A stretch of DNA of 45,175 nucleotides from Halieaceae bacterium (GCA_016744355.1 JADGEN010000022.1:1-45175); one strand, 5' to 3'. Shown: positions 37,147-45,175, counted from the first letter of the stretch. Program-made: numbers and translations. Notes: generated from the letters alone by a model not told the origin.

Positions 37147-37909
37147 GGGGTCTGCCCAATGCGCGGTGACGGTACCATTGGCGCAGCGTTGGGGGCAGCA
37201 AACCCCATGGCTCCAACAGATACCGGCGCCATAGTCGCACAGGGTCCTTGGCCAGCCGATATAACCAGGCGAATCCCGCGCGACTCATCCAGCCGGGGGG
37301 TTGCGCCTGGGCGCCAGCGTAGTAATCGAGAGTGGCGCCCGCCTGGGTGGCGCAGCCGATGTTCAGCAACTCAAGGTTTTCCAGCAGCCAGCACTCCTGC
37401 TGCGGCATACCCATCCCGACCAACAGCAGGTCTGGTTGCAGTTCATTGATATCCGCGATCACCGCCGCATCGTCGTTGAAATAGCCGTGACGCAAGACGA
37501 TCTGCAGGGTAGGAAACTGTTCGGCTATCATCTCCCGGGCGCGATTCGAGACCGTCTCTTTGGAACCCAGGTAGTACACCCGCCATCCCTGTGCCTGGGC
37601 GTGAGCCAGCAGTTCCTGGAAATGATCCATCAGTGAGAAACGTTGGATCGAGGTGGTCTGCTCTCCAAACCCCGAGAGTATCAGCCGCACTGGCATACCA
37701 TCGATGTAGCAGTCGTCACAGCGACTATAGAATTCGGCGATACTCTTATTCCGGTGAAGCATGTACAAGCTGTGCAGGTTGTGATGTGCTGACAATTGTC
37801 TACGCTTCCCCCTTTCCAGATCGGTGCCGACTGCGGCAAGCCATTGCTGAAAGCTGCAGGGATTCAGGGACGTTCCGAAGTACTCTCGCCTGGGATCGGG
37901 AGTGTTCAT
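37139..37909 (-). CDS. WecG/TagA/CpsF family glycosyltransferase
   Basis: A 256-residue transferase of GT26. Hallmarks are IDGMPVRLILSGFG (about 70-83), the GWRVYYLGSKETVSNRA block, LLLVGMGMPQQECWLLENL and ATQAGATLDYYAGAQAQPPG. Such enzymes add the second sugar (often ManNAcA, Glc or GlcA) to an undecaprenyl-diphosphate sugar, fitting the adjacent WcaJ-type primer. The start overlaps the preceding sulfotransferase stop as ATGA. Confidence 0.94.
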   Translation of the reverse strand: MNTPDPRREYFGTSLNPCSFQQWLAAVGTDLERGKRRQLSAHHNLHSLYMLHRNKSIAEFYSRCDDCYIDGMPVRLILSGFGEQTTSIQRFSLMDHFQELLAHAQAQGWRVYYLGSKETVSNRAREMIAEQFPTLQIVLRHGYFNDDAAVIADINELQPDLLLVGMGMPQQECWLLENLELLNIGCATQAGATLDYYAGAQAQPPGWMSRAGFAWLYRLAKDPVRLWRRYLLEPWGLLPPTLRQWYRHRALGRPRV

Positions 37910-38817
37910 TGCAGCCAGGCTTTCAGGTTTCTGCCGGTCAGGCGTGACAATTCTTCAATATCCTCACGATAGTAGTCTTGGAGTTCTGTCCGGGTTTGCT
38001 CATCCATTTTCGGAAAGTCGCGCAGGTTGAAGTCGTCCAAGCGCCCCTTGATTTTCAATCCGAGCTGGTGCGGAATAATTGCCCGCAGAGTCCTTTTCAG
38101 TTTGTGGTTGCGCAAAATACCCTGCAAAGTCCGTGAACGCGGCTCCCCGGAACGGTTATATCTGCGTTCAAAGGGCGGTTCGATTCCGGCGTCGATCTGC
38201 AGAAAAGCACAGACTTCTCGCCAGAAGGCTGCGGGGGCCGCCTGCATATCGTCATAAAACATAACCAGTATTTGTTTTGCGGGAAACTCTGCCTGGTAGC
38301 TTTTCAAATCTTCGCTGTACAGGCCCATACGTCGATAGCGTAGCAGATGTTCCGGCTCGCCGCGTTCGGGTTCCAGTGCCATGGCGCCGGCGAAGTCCTC
38401 GCAGGGTTCGATCTCGTCTCTGCGTGCGTGAGACCAAGCGGAGTAAGCACGATCCATCGGGTTGCGAAAGATGACAATGATACGCGCGTCCGGATTGTAT
38501 TCAGCGAGCTTTCGCGCCATCCCGGATGTGGCCAGGTACCAGGTGCTGGCCTCGCCAAGAACGCGCTGCTGCGGTGTCGCGTCGCTAAATAGCGCCAGGT
38601 AATCGGCGTGATTTTTCACCACGTATTTACTTCCCTGTCCTTGCCTGCCGTAACCGTCCAGGAATGTGTAACCAGCTTCACCGAAGGCCAGGTAACCGGG
38701 TTCCTTCGGGAAGGACATACAAGCCTCCGGGTGTTGACTTAGCCAACCGGCCAGGGCGCTGGTGCCGGATTTTTGTGCCCCTACGATAAACAGGTTCGGC
38801 CGGGTCTCAGTAGGCAT
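37906..38817 (-). CDS. PAPS-dependent sulfotransferase (second of two)
   Basis: A 303-residue sulfotransferase distinct from the first. The 5'-phosphosulfate loop is QKSGTSALAGWL (15-26), and the 3'-phosphate site is IIVIFRNPMDRAYSAWSHARR. The C-terminus ends with RTELQDYYREDIEELSRLTGRNL, a pattern of bacterial and animal heparan-type sulfotransferases. I chose the ATG at 38817, which overlaps the WcaJ gene end by 11 bases; an upstream in-frame start adds 12 residues. Together with the first sulfotransferase it implies at least two sulfation positions. Confidence 0.92.
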   Translation of the reverse strand: MPTETRPNLFIVGAQKSGTSALAGWLSQHPEACMSFPKEPGYLAFGEAGYTFLDGYGRQGQGSKYVVKNHADYLALFSDATPQQRVLGEASTWYLATSGMARKLAEYNPDARIIVIFRNPMDRAYSAWSHARRDEIEPCEDFAGAMALEPERGEPEHLLRYRRMGLYSEDLKSYQAEFPAKQILVMFYDDMQAAPAAFWREVCAFLQIDAGIEPPFERRYNRSGEPRSRTLQGILRNHKLKRTLRAIIPHQLGLKIKGRLDDFNLRDFPKMDEQTRTELQDYYREDIEELSRLTGRNLKAWLQ

Positions 38818-40207
38818 TGGTATTTGTCCAGCCGCCCACCAGGGTTCTTGCAATAATTTTGATGTCCAGCCACAGGGACCAGTGTTCGATATAGTGCAAG
38901 TCGTACTCTACGCGGCGTTGCATTTTTTCCAGAACCTCAGTTTCTCCACGCAGGCCGTGGATCTGGGCCCAACCAGTGATGCCCGGTTTGACACGGTGAC
39001 GTTGCATATAGGCATCGATGCGGCGTACGTAGTTTTCGTTCAGCGCCAGTGGGTGCGGCCGTGGCCCAACCACAGACATGTCACCCTTGAGAACGTTAAT
39101 GAACTGCGGCAATTCATCCAGGCTAGTGCGCCGCAGGAAACCACCCACCCCTGTTACACGAGGGTCGTCCCGGTGCGCCTGTTGTGTTTCTTCTGCGAGC
39201 GGTTTCTGGCGCATCGTGCGAAATTTCAGTACCTGAATAATTTTGCCATCCCAGCCGTGGCGCTGTTGCCGGAAAAAGACCGGGCCCGAGGAATCGCGTT
39301 TGATGGCGACGGCGATGGCACAAAACACGGGCGCCAGTATGACCAGGGCTGTAAGCGCGACCAGTTTGTCTATCGCAGCCTTGATAATTAAATTTGGACC
39401 GGTCAGTGGCGAGGCGTTGAGGTTGATTACCATCATGCCTGCGACTTCGGAGGGAATGTGGTTGAGCAGGGCCAGCGTGGATAAGTCGGGAATATAGCGC
39501 ACGGTAAGGGCGCTGCTCTGGAGCAGATCGATAACAACCTTCTGCCGGCCCAGAACGTTATTGTCCATAGCGATCCAGACCTCGTCCACGCTTCCTGCAG
39601 GCTCGCAAATCATCGCTTCCATCATCTCGAGTGAGACCGCAGGCATGTCCTCCAATGGCAACTCGTCTCCCTTAAGTGCCAGCGTTACCATGCCGATGAT
39701 TTGCCAGTTGGCATCCGTCGCCGTGCGCGCTTTCTCGGCAACTGATCGCGCAAAGGGCCCGTCGCCAACCAGCAGGATACGCACTGCGGGGCGCTGGCCA
39801 GGCATTACCCGCGTCGCTACCACAGTGCTCAACCAGCGAAACAGGAACAGCGCAAGTACGGCGTAGAGGAGCCAGTACCCCATCCATAGACGAGAAAAAT
39901 CCGCCGAGGTCTTGGTCAGTGTACCAACGATCATCAGTCCGACCGTTACGGCGATCAGGCCGGGCAGTGCGTTGCCCGTATCCCGCCAGTGTAACTCGCC
40001 GCGCCAGGAGCGATAGGCTCCCGTCACCGGGAAGGTTACCAGTACCAGTCCGGTACCCAGTATCAGCACCGACAGGTAGTCCAGGGGCATAGTCCATTTG
40101 TCCCAACGTGTATAGTAGGCAAGCCAGCCGGATAGAGCGACCAGCAAACCGTCGAGCATTGGCACCAGGCTGTTGACGAAGGATTCGCGCGGCTTAACCC
40201 GGGACAT
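38807..40207 (-). CDS. WcaJ-like undecaprenyl-phosphate sugar-1-phosphate transferase
   Basis: A 466-residue polyprenyl glycosylphosphotransferase that starts repeat-unit synthesis by moving a sugar-1-phosphate (usually glucose) to undecaprenyl phosphate. The N-terminus has about four to five hydrophobic segments, the middle is a Rossmann-like region ([20 protein letters not shown]), and the C-terminal domain has [46 protein letters not shown] and [23 protein letters not shown]. Full-length. The sugar donor (UDP-Glc or UDP-Gal) is inferred from the family. Confidence 0.95.
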   Translation of the reverse strand: MSRVKPRESFVNSLVPMLDGLLVALSGWLAYYTRWDKWTMPLDYLSVLILGTGLVLVTFPVTGAYRSWRGELHWRDTGNALPGLIAVTVGLMIVGTLTKTSADFSRLWMGYWLLYAVLALFLFRWLSTVVATRVMPGQRPAVRILLVGDGPFARSVAEKARTATDANWQIIGMVTLALKGDELPLEDMPAVSLEMMEAMICEPAGSVDEVWIAMDNNVLGRQKVVIDLLQSSALTVRYIPDLSTLALLNHIPSEVAGMMVINLNASPLTGPNLIIKAAIDKLVALTALVILAPVFCAIAVAIKRDSSGPVFFRQQRHGWDGKIIQVLKFRTMRQKPLAEETQQAHRDDPRVTGVGGFLRRTSLDELPQFINVLKGDMSVVGPRPHPLALNENYVRRIDAYMQRHRVKPGITGWAQIHGLRGETEVLEKMQRRVEYDLHYIEHWSLWLDIKIIARTLVGGWTNTNAY

Positions 40208-40209
40208 AG

Positions 40210-40974
40210 TCAGCTACCCTGTAACAACGATGAAAGACGTCGCAAGCGGCGTACGACCCAGCCCTGGGCTGTCGGCAGCAACCTGCGAGTGACAGAGGGG
40301 GACAGGCGCAATGCAGAGTGCCCATGAGTGCGGCTGTCAGCTATGCCCTGTGCGCATGCCACGTTAAACTCAACAAAAACTCCCTCGAGCAGATTGGCAA
40401 GCTCTGGCCAGTCGGCAAGCAACGCGAGTTGCAGGATGTCCTCCTGCACTTCTGGGTCAGCGTACAACTCGCTCTTGCCTGTGAGCGATATGCACATGCC
40501 GCTGTCCATGAAGTCCTCATAGACATTCGCCAGACACAGAAGTACTGCGTCGCGAGTGTCGCTACCCAAAGCGCTGTAGCCCTGTCGCAGGGCGCGGATT
40601 TGCGCAGCACGCCAGATCATGCTGTCGTACACTGATACAAGCTTCTCCGCGTCTTTGCCGACCAACTCGCGCACCAGCTCGCGCTGCCGCCGGCTCTGAC
40701 GCCGCCCTGCGTGAAAACCAAGATCAGCAGTCATGTATACCGCGTGGAGCAGTGCTGCCACCAGGAGCATCGTCGGCGCACGGCGCGAAGCGAGCACGCT
40801 GGCGGTGCCTACCAGATGATTGATGAAGGGCTTGCCTGAAGCGCGGTACTGCCCGGAAAACATCGGTACAGCCAGGTCGTAGACGCGCATGAGTAAGTTG
40901 ATATCGGCAGGGGGATAATCCAGCTCGAGCAATTGCGCTCGCAGCTGCAGATTAGTCTGTGCGAACAGAAACAT
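40210..40974 (-). CDS. HD-like (RelA/SpoT-hydrolase-like) protein in the polysaccharide operon
   Basis: A 254-residue protein. RASGKPFINHLVGTASVLA (about 44-62) followed by LLVAALLHAVY (70-80) follows the layout of the RelA/SpoT HD hydrolase domain (SG-PYI-H ... AALLHD), but the key HD dipeptide reads His77-Ala78, so one metal ligand seems missing. The rest is helical, with a basic C-terminus (RRLLPTAQGWVVRRLRRLSSLL) that may touch the membrane. It sits seven bases after the GT2 gene and two bases before the WcaJ-like gene, so it is expressed with them. A regulatory or structural role is possible; catalysis is doubtful. Confidence 0.65.
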   Translation of the reverse strand: MFLFAQTNLQLRAQLLELDYPPADINLLMRVYDLAVPMFSGQYRASGKPFINHLVGTASVLASRRAPTMLLVAALLHAVYMTADLGFHAGRRQSRRQRELVRELVGKDAEKLVSVYDSMIWRAAQIRALRQGYSALGSDTRDAVLLCLANVYEDFMDSGMCISLTGKSELYADPEVQEDILQLALLADWPELANLLEGVFVEFNVACAQGIADSRTHGHSALRLSPSVTRRLLPTAQGWVVRRLRRLSSLLQGS

Positions 40975-40981
40975 AAGCGCT

Positions 40982-41947
40982 CTAATCGGCGCTTTTGCTG
41001 GGCAATAGGCGGTGCTCTCTCAACCAGGCACCCACACTGCGCTTGATCACCACGGGCAGCACCTGCAGGGCCCAGGATTTTTGCGACCTTTCAAATAGAC
41101 GGCGGTGGCCGTCTGTCCAGTTGGCAAGACGCTCCAAGCCCTTGTCAGCGGGTCCCAGATGCCATTTCTGCCGTATATGTTCTATGGACTTTACGCTCCA
41201 TTGGCGACTCCAGCGCAGCTCGAAAAATTCGCGGTCGTATTGCTCAAAGCGCCGCGCGTTGTCGTAACGTACGATCGAGGCGGGCTCAAAATACACCTCG
41301 CCTCCCGCTAGACGGATATCACGAGCCAAATCCAGGTGCTCCTGATGCGACAGAAGTTTTTCGTCGAGAAAGGCTTTTTGCGAAAACACATCGGTGCGCA
41401 CCAGCACGCAGTGAAACTCGAAGGCACCTACGGGTTCTCGTACCAATGTTTTGCGGACACGGCGCAGCGGCTGCCTCATATAGCGGTGCCGCTGGCTGAC
41501 ACGGTTGTATTCGCCGCATTTTTCCTCGACCAGGTCGCAACCGGCCATGTGAATGATTTGCGGGAAACGTGCGCCTTCCAGCACAACGGGGCCAACGGCC
41601 CACGCGCCAGTTTCCTCTGCACAGTCGATCAGCGCCTGCAGCCAACCCGGCTGGACGAACAGGTCATTGTCTACGAAGACAGCGTATGGAGTTTCTACTC
41701 TGGCCAGGGCCTCATTGCGGGCCCGGTTTGGAGGCAGGTATTCGTCAATGCGCAGGTAAGTGAAACCTTGCTCCGCGCATATGCCCTCAAGCTGCGCCGC
41801 GACCCCCGGGGGCGAGTTGGCATCGATGTAAAAGAGCTCGAAGGGTGTTGCCGTGTTTGCCACTATGTCGCGTAGTGAACCGACGGCACAACTGAACCTC
41901 TCCCGGGGAGTGATGCAGATTGTAACTGCGGAATCTGACTGGTTCAT
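40982..41947 (-). CDS. Family 2 glycosyltransferase
   Basis: A 321-residue GT2 enzyme. AVTICITPRERFSCAVGSL opens the nucleotide-binding fold, and PNRARNEALARVETPYAVFVDNDLFV carries the D-x-D-like metal site (VDND). LLSHQEHLDLARDIRLAGG gives the later conserved acid and Glu region. I chose the ATG at 41947 (MNQSDSAV...); an upstream in-frame start is possible but not family-like. First gene of the tightly packed run leading to the sulfotransferases. Confidence 0.85.
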   Translation of the reverse strand: MNQSDSAVTICITPRERFSCAVGSLRDIVANTATPFELFYIDANSPPGVAAQLEGICAEQGFTYLRIDEYLPPNRARNEALARVETPYAVFVDNDLFVQPGWLQALIDCAEETGAWAVGPVVLEGARFPQIIHMAGCDLVEEKCGEYNRVSQRHRYMRQPLRRVRKTLVREPVGAFEFHCVLVRTDVFSQKAFLDEKLLSHQEHLDLARDIRLAGGEVYFEPASIVRYDNARRFEQYDREFFELRWSRQWSVKSIEHIRQKWHLGPADKGLERLANWTDGHRRLFERSQKSWALQVLPVVIKRSVGAWLREHRLLPSKSAD

Positions 41948-42040
41948 ATGCTCTGGATATCGTCGGTGGAAAGGTGCGCATAATAGCAAAGAACCTGGGC
42001 GCCTGAACAGCGCAGGTCTAACTACTCACGCCCTTTGGTT

Positions 42041-43150
42041 TCAAGGAGCCAATTTGTCGACGCTGTCGTCCCTCATCAGCGAGCTCCACGCCCGCTTTAA
42101 ACCCAGCTTTCTGTTAAGGTTTCTTAGCAGGTAAGAAGGCCTGCCGGCCCCACCGGACTGCAGCCAGTCCAGCCCCCCCAGGGAAGCACGCCAGACGCCG
42201 TTCTGAAAGCCCAGGTCCGCCGGCGACTCACGCATCTGTCGGGCGAGCTTATTCAGATAAATGCTATACCACTGTCTGGTCCATTGTTCAGGTGAAGCTT
42301 CGGAATCAGGTGAAAACGGCTCCAGGGTAATACGTATGCGATCAACATCAACCCATGTTGCCGCTAGAAAAATCGTAGGCGCCCGCGTGAGCCGGGCAAG
42401 CTCACCAAAGCCGGTAAACACTTTGATTTTCTGGTTTAAAAAATCGGTAGTCTGAAAACTATCTCCATGCCGTCCATCCGCCGCGCCAAAAACAACGCCG
42501 CCATCGCGTAAATGCAGCATACATCTTATCAGCGATTTTTTGCGGCCCTGACGTGTTGCGACGCCCACAAGAGAGGCGTCAAATTCGGTGACTTTGGAGC
42601 TTCCGGAAACTGACAGTAGCGAAAAGCCGCAGTTATCCATGGCTTCTATACTGGCCGGAGTAGGACCATTGTGTGCAGTAACCACAATGGCCCCCTTACC
42701 CAATTTCAGCGCAGCTTCCAGCGGTCGCCAATCAATGGGCTCGATAAGATCCATAATCTCATGGCCTCGTCCCAGCGTCATATACCGTTCCAGCACGCGA
42801 TAGGCGTAGAACCCGTGCCGTGCGCTACAATACCAGTCATCCTCCTTATCGGTTACGACATCTAAAGAGTGTCTGGCAAAAGGCAGTACGCTGTCTTTAT
42901 CCAGCCAACTCAACGGTTCTCGATGCAATTTCCGCAGAAGTTGGCGGGGTGTTGTTTGGGCAGTGATTGCAAATGGGGGGTTTGTGAAGGGTCGCAGTGT
43001 ATTCCTGCTGGTCCACTCTCGTGCGCGGTTGCGCACTGCGCCGAGAAGCTGATGAATCGTCTTATCGGGGGAGATATTCAGCGGCCGTGTTACAAATCGT
43101 GGCAAGGCCTTCTTTGTGTACCACTCGAGTACCCGGTGCCGAATATTCAT
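42041..43150 (-). CDS. LpxL/HtrB-like acyltransferase with N-terminal 36-residue repeats
   Basis: A 369-residue protein. From about residue 105 it resembles the lysophospholipid acyltransferase/lipid A acyltransferase (LpxL/HtrB) superfamily: LKLGKGAIVVTAHNGPTPA carries the catalytic-type His region and DGGVVFGAADGRHG the second conserved block. Homologues move acyl chains from acyl-ACP to a lipid acceptor in the inner membrane. Residues 8-102 are an extra segment made of three 36-residue units with Trp10/46/82, Phe19/55/91, Pro23/Pro59/Ser95 and Ile26/Ile62/Val98. Its start overlaps the ligase stop as ATGA, so it works with the ACP and ligase genes. Acceptor unknown. Confidence 0.7.
   Translation of the reverse strand: MNIRHRVLEWYTKKALPRFVTRPLNISPDKTIHQLLGAVRNRAREWTSRNTLRPFTNPPFAITAQTTPRQLLRKLHREPLSWLDKDSVLPFARHSLDVVTDKEDDWYCSARHGFYAYRVLERYMTLGRGHEIMDLIEPIDWRPLEAALKLGKGAIVVTAHNGPTPASIEAMDNCGFSLLSVSGSSKVTEFDASLVGVATRQGRKKSLIRCMLHLRDGGVVFGAADGRHGDSFQTTDFLNQKIKVFTGFGELARLTRAPTIFLAATWVDVDRIRITLEPFSPDSEASPEQWTRQWYSIYLNKLARQMRESPADLGFQNGVWRASLGGLDWLQSGGAGRPSYLLRNLNRKLGLKRAWSSLMRDDSVDKLAP
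42836..43129 (-). repeat. Protein-level tandem repeat, three 36-residue units
   Basis: Residues 8-105 of the acyltransferase-like protein fall into an exact 36-residue period. Aligned positions: Trp10/46/82, Leu16/52/Val88, Phe19/55/91, Pro23/59/Ser95, Ile26/62/Val98, Thr31/67, Gln34/70 and Leu-Leu 35-36/71-72. Unit 1 (W10 to E45) and unit 2 (W46 to S81) are complete; unit 3 stops after about 20 residues. The DNA itself is diverged, so this is an old duplication. Confidence 0.75.
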
Positions 43151-44619
43151 ACGTTCTGCTCTTTGGACGTGGAGCCCACCTCGTCAGAGTCCAGTTTGGC
43201 AACAAGCACTTTACCATTTTCGTCACGTGGCAACCGGGGATAGATCTCTATCCTGGCGGGAACCTTATAGTTAGCAAGATGATCTTTGCAGGTCCTTGTA
43301 ATCATAGCTACAGTGACTTCCTCAGGGTCCGCTTCTACGACTGCCCGTAACGCAGGCTGCCCGGCCCTGTGATAAGGAAGGACCGCGACATAACTTACAG
43401 GTAGATTCTCGCGTATCGCTATTTCGATTTCCGTGCGATCCACCTTGTAGCCTCCGATATTTATCTGATCATCACGCCCAAGCACATACAAATTACCTGA
43501 TTGGTCAGAGTAACCCCTGTCACCGAGTAGAATAAAATCGTCGATGCACACAAGCGCCTTATCACTTTGCGCGTATTGCGTACAGGCAGCAGGGCTTTGA
43601 AGCCCTATTCTACCAATATCACCAGCCTTCAATATACCGCCCACATCATCAAAAATGCGAAACTCCACACCGGGAAATGGCTTGCCAACCCGGTTCGATT
43701 CAAATCCCGGGTCCAGATCAATTGTGGCACTCAGGGTTTCAGAAGAACCGTAAAGAACTGAAACCGGAACATGATACCGGGTAGTGAAGGCATTGCTTGC
43801 GGAGTCGGACAGTCGGCCAGTTGAACAGATGCAGTATCTCAGGTTTGCAAACGCCTTGTCCTCATTTTCACCGAGTAGGCACCGGCCCAGCAATTCGATT
43901 ATCGGAGGGCTGGCTAGAAGCATGGTGGGCTGATACAAACAGGCGGCTGCCAGCAATTCTCCGGGGAAAAAGCGCGGCATTGGGATAATCGTCGCGCCAA
44001 GTGACAGGCTTGCCAGCAGCCCCAATGCACCAAAGGCGTGATAGAAAGGTGCCACTCCGAGAAACCTCTCAGTCTTATGTAAATCAAGATGAGTGCAAAA
44101 ATGTGAGTAATCTTCTGTCAATTGCTTATCGGTACGCAGAATATGCTTTGCCTGCCCCGTTGATCCAGATGTGAACTGACGAAGCACCGCGCCTGTAACA
44201 GTTTTGCATGTCTGCACATCGGTTGAGCGACACCACAAGTGCCCGCTTGCGTCGGGCAAACTATCCAACTGATGCCAGTGGGTCATTGTCCCCGGGGCCA
44301 CACCGGCGAGACAATCGATTTCGCCTCTGTCCAGCAACTGCTGTACTTCAGGGCTGCTGAGTTTCGGGTCTAGAGGGCAGGCGACTAAATCGCTTTCAAA
44401 AATGGCGAACAACCAAATAATGAACTCGATGGAATTAGGAAAGGAAAGGGCCACCTGGGCGCCAGGTCGAATTCCAAGCTGCTTCAGGATAGCAGCGCGT
44501 TCAGCAATACTCTTATGAAGGCTTGCGTAGCTGACACTTTCATTGGGCAGTAAAACGGCTGTTCGCTCGGCCTCTTGATGTGCCCAATGACTTACCAGCT
44601 CCCGCGCGCTTATAGTCAT
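43147..44619 (-). CDS. AMP-forming acyl-CoA/acyl-ACP ligase
   Basis: A 490-residue ANL-superfamily adenylating enzyme. The phosphate-binding loop is FTSGSTGQAKHILR, followed by LYGSSETLSATI (the A5 type motif), LLGDRGYSDQSGNLYVLGRDDQINIGGYKVDRTEIE (hinge and A8 region, in two blocks) and the C-terminal RLPRDENGKVLVAKLD with the conserved catalytic Lys. It would adenylate a carboxylic acid and load it on a thiol. Because a dedicated acyl carrier protein gene sits 11 bases upstream in the operon, acyl-ACP synthetase activity is the likely role; the acid is unknown. Confidence 0.88.
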   Translation of the reverse strand: MTISARELVSHWAHQEAERTAVLLPNESVSYASLHKSIAERAAILKQLGIRPGAQVALSFPNSIEFIIWLFAIFESDLVACPLDPKLSSPEVQQLLDRGEIDCLAGVAPGTMTHWHQLDSLPDASGHLWCRSTDVQTCKTVTGAVLRQFTSGSTGQAKHILRTDKQLTEDYSHFCTHLDLHKTERFLGVAPFYHAFGALGLLASLSLGATIIPMPRFFPGELLAAACLYQPTMLLASPPIIELLGRCLLGENEDKAFANLRYCICSTGRLSDSASNAFTTRYHVPVSVLYGSSETLSATIDLDPGFESNRVGKPFPGVEFRIFDDVGGILKAGDIGRIGLQSPAACTQYAQSDKALVCIDDFILLGDRGYSDQSGNLYVLGRDDQINIGGYKVDRTEIEIAIRENLPVSYVAVLPYHRAGQPALRAVVEADPEEVTVAMITRTCKDHLANYKVPARIEIYPRLPRDENGKVLVAKLDSDEVGSTSKEQNV

Positions 44620-44630
44620 GCTCTTTCTAC

Positions 44631-44891
44631 TTAGGCCTGGCCACCTGAATTTTTTTCGAGATAGTCCGTCAAGCTGTCTAGTGTCGCCAGCACGGTATCC
44701 AGTTCATCAGCATCAAGGCGAACAGCAAATTCTATTTCGAGCTGCACCACCAGATTCACCATCGAAAGCGAATCAAGCGAACTGAAATCAAGCAGGCTAG
44801 CACCCTGATTGACCTTTTCCAGTTCCCCCGGATTGACCAGGAAAGACCCAAGAATTGCCAGACAACGCGCCCGTATATTATTGGTACTCAT
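44631..44891 (-). CDS. Acyl carrier protein
   Basis: An 86-residue ACP. The phosphopantetheine attachment motif is DSLSMVNLVVQLEIEF, with Ser41 as the attachment residue, preceded by LLDFSSL. Acidic helices II-III (LEIEFAVRLDADELD) are typical. It is separate from the fatty-acid-synthesis acpP context and lies between a truncated unknown gene (ATGA overlap) and the AMP-ligase gene, so it probably serves this locus alone. Confidence 0.92.
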   Translation of the reverse strand: MSTNNIRARCLAILGSFLVNPGELEKVNQGASLLDFSSLDSLSMVNLVVQLEIEFAVRLDADELDTVLATLDSLTDYLEKNSGGQA

Positions 44892-45175
44892 ATTGTCGCA
44901 CTCAAATTTGTTGACGCTGGCTTTTGCACAAGTTGCTTTCGCACCTCCCGGTAAAGCTCCTTAAAATCACGATGCGCTACCGCTTCTTTAACAATCAGCC
45001 CGTCGCCCCAATCCTCTGGATTGAGAGAAAGTTTGTTCACATCAATCCATACTACTTCATCAAATTTTTTCATATGTTCCGGATAGAGATCCTCGACAGC
45101 CAACAAGAACAGAGCTTGGAGTAGCGCCTCATAGAACGCCATGTTAGACGCATATGGCTCCGCCAGCTCATCATG
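44888..45175 (-). CDS. C-terminal part of an unrecognised protein (5' end outside window)
   Basis: The minus-strand frame is open to the right edge, so only the last 95 residues are visible. Recognisable features are a helical stretch YEALLQALFLLAVEDLYPEHM, a short strand EVVWIDVNKLSLNPEDWGDG, and a charged C-terminal helix (HRDFKELYREVRKQL). An ATG at 45142 lies inside the frame but need not be the start. The stop overlaps the ACP start as ATGA, so it belongs to the acylation module. A patatin-like C-terminus is a weak guess. Confidence 0.6.
   Translation of the reverse strand, partial: HDELAEPYASNMAFYEALLQALFLLAVEDLYPEHMKKFDEVVWIDVNKLSLNPEDWGDGLIVKEAVAHRDFKELYREVRKQLVQKPASTNLSATI

Noticed and set aside
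1..45175. Search for CRISPR arrays, tRNA or rRNA genes and intact insertion sequences
   Set aside because: No evenly spaced direct repeats, cloverleaf-type sequence or transposase gene was seen by eye.
28000..45175. Idea that the locus is a defence or antiphage island
   Set aside because: All recognisable genes fit glycan synthesis (priming transferase, flippase, GT2, sulfotransferase, Ugd). The lone P-loop protein and HD-like protein do not form a known defence pair.

Overview
The window looks like chromosomal DNA of a free-living, probably marine, gammaproteobacterium, perhaps of the Cellvibrionales/Spongiibacterales type (Halieaceae or Spongiibacteraceae). I infer this from the recA-recX pair with an E. 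coli-like SOS box, a DUF2058 (YaiL) protein, YjdM, AsmA and TrhA proteins, and steroid- or lipid-linked oxidoreductases. No rRNA, tRNA, CRISPR array, intact insertion sequence or phage module was seen.

Layout. 1-12.3 kb: the 3' part of a PreP-type M16C peptidase with a terminator hairpin, a TauD/TfdA dioxygenase, then a minus-strand run (fatty acid desaturase plus AGCS amino-acid/sodium symporter; SLC13 permease with RCK_C domains; secreted DUF3604 protein), then a plus-strand run (DUF2058, carboxyltransferase, YjdM). 12.4-15.5 kb: an NTF2-like protein, an ArsM-like methyltransferase with the four-cysteine pattern, and a Baeyer-Villiger-like flavin monooxygenase. 15.5-21 kb: a decayed amino-acid permease, recX and recA (SOS box upstream, terminator-like hairpin between them), a 3-alpha-hydroxysteroid-dehydrogenase-like SDR, a frameshifted alkyl-sulfatase-like MBL remnant, and a KshA-like Rieske oxygenase. 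20.1-27.8 kb: a glutamate-cysteine-ligase-family protein coupled by ATGA to an AstE/aspartoacylase-like deacylase, a secreted beta-propeller protein, TrhA, AsmA and a GNAT.

27.9-45.2 kb is a surface-polysaccharide locus. It starts with UDP-glucose dehydrogenase (UDP-glucuronate supply). A plus-strand trio (beta-propeller, membrane protein, GT-C-like membrane protein) converges on a long minus-strand array. Read in its own direction, that array encodes a truncated unknown protein, an acyl carrier protein, an AMP-forming acyl ligase, a lysophospholipid-acyltransferase-like protein, a GT2, an HD-like protein, a WcaJ-type priming transferase, a sulfotransferase, a WecG/TagA transferase, a Wzx-type flippase, a second sulfotransferase and a second GT2. 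Most neighbours overlap or nearly touch. Together they suggest a lipid-linked, uronate-containing, sulfated polysaccharide made by a Wzx-dependent route, with a dedicated acyl-activation module upstream. A clear Wzy polymerase and the export genes (Wza/Wzc) are not in the window.

The strongest unexpected signals are an exact 36-residue tandem repeat at the N-terminus of the acyltransferase-like protein, the ACP/AMP-ligase/acyltransferase module itself, the HD-like protein whose HD pair reads His-Ala, and two gene remnants in the recA-KshA region.
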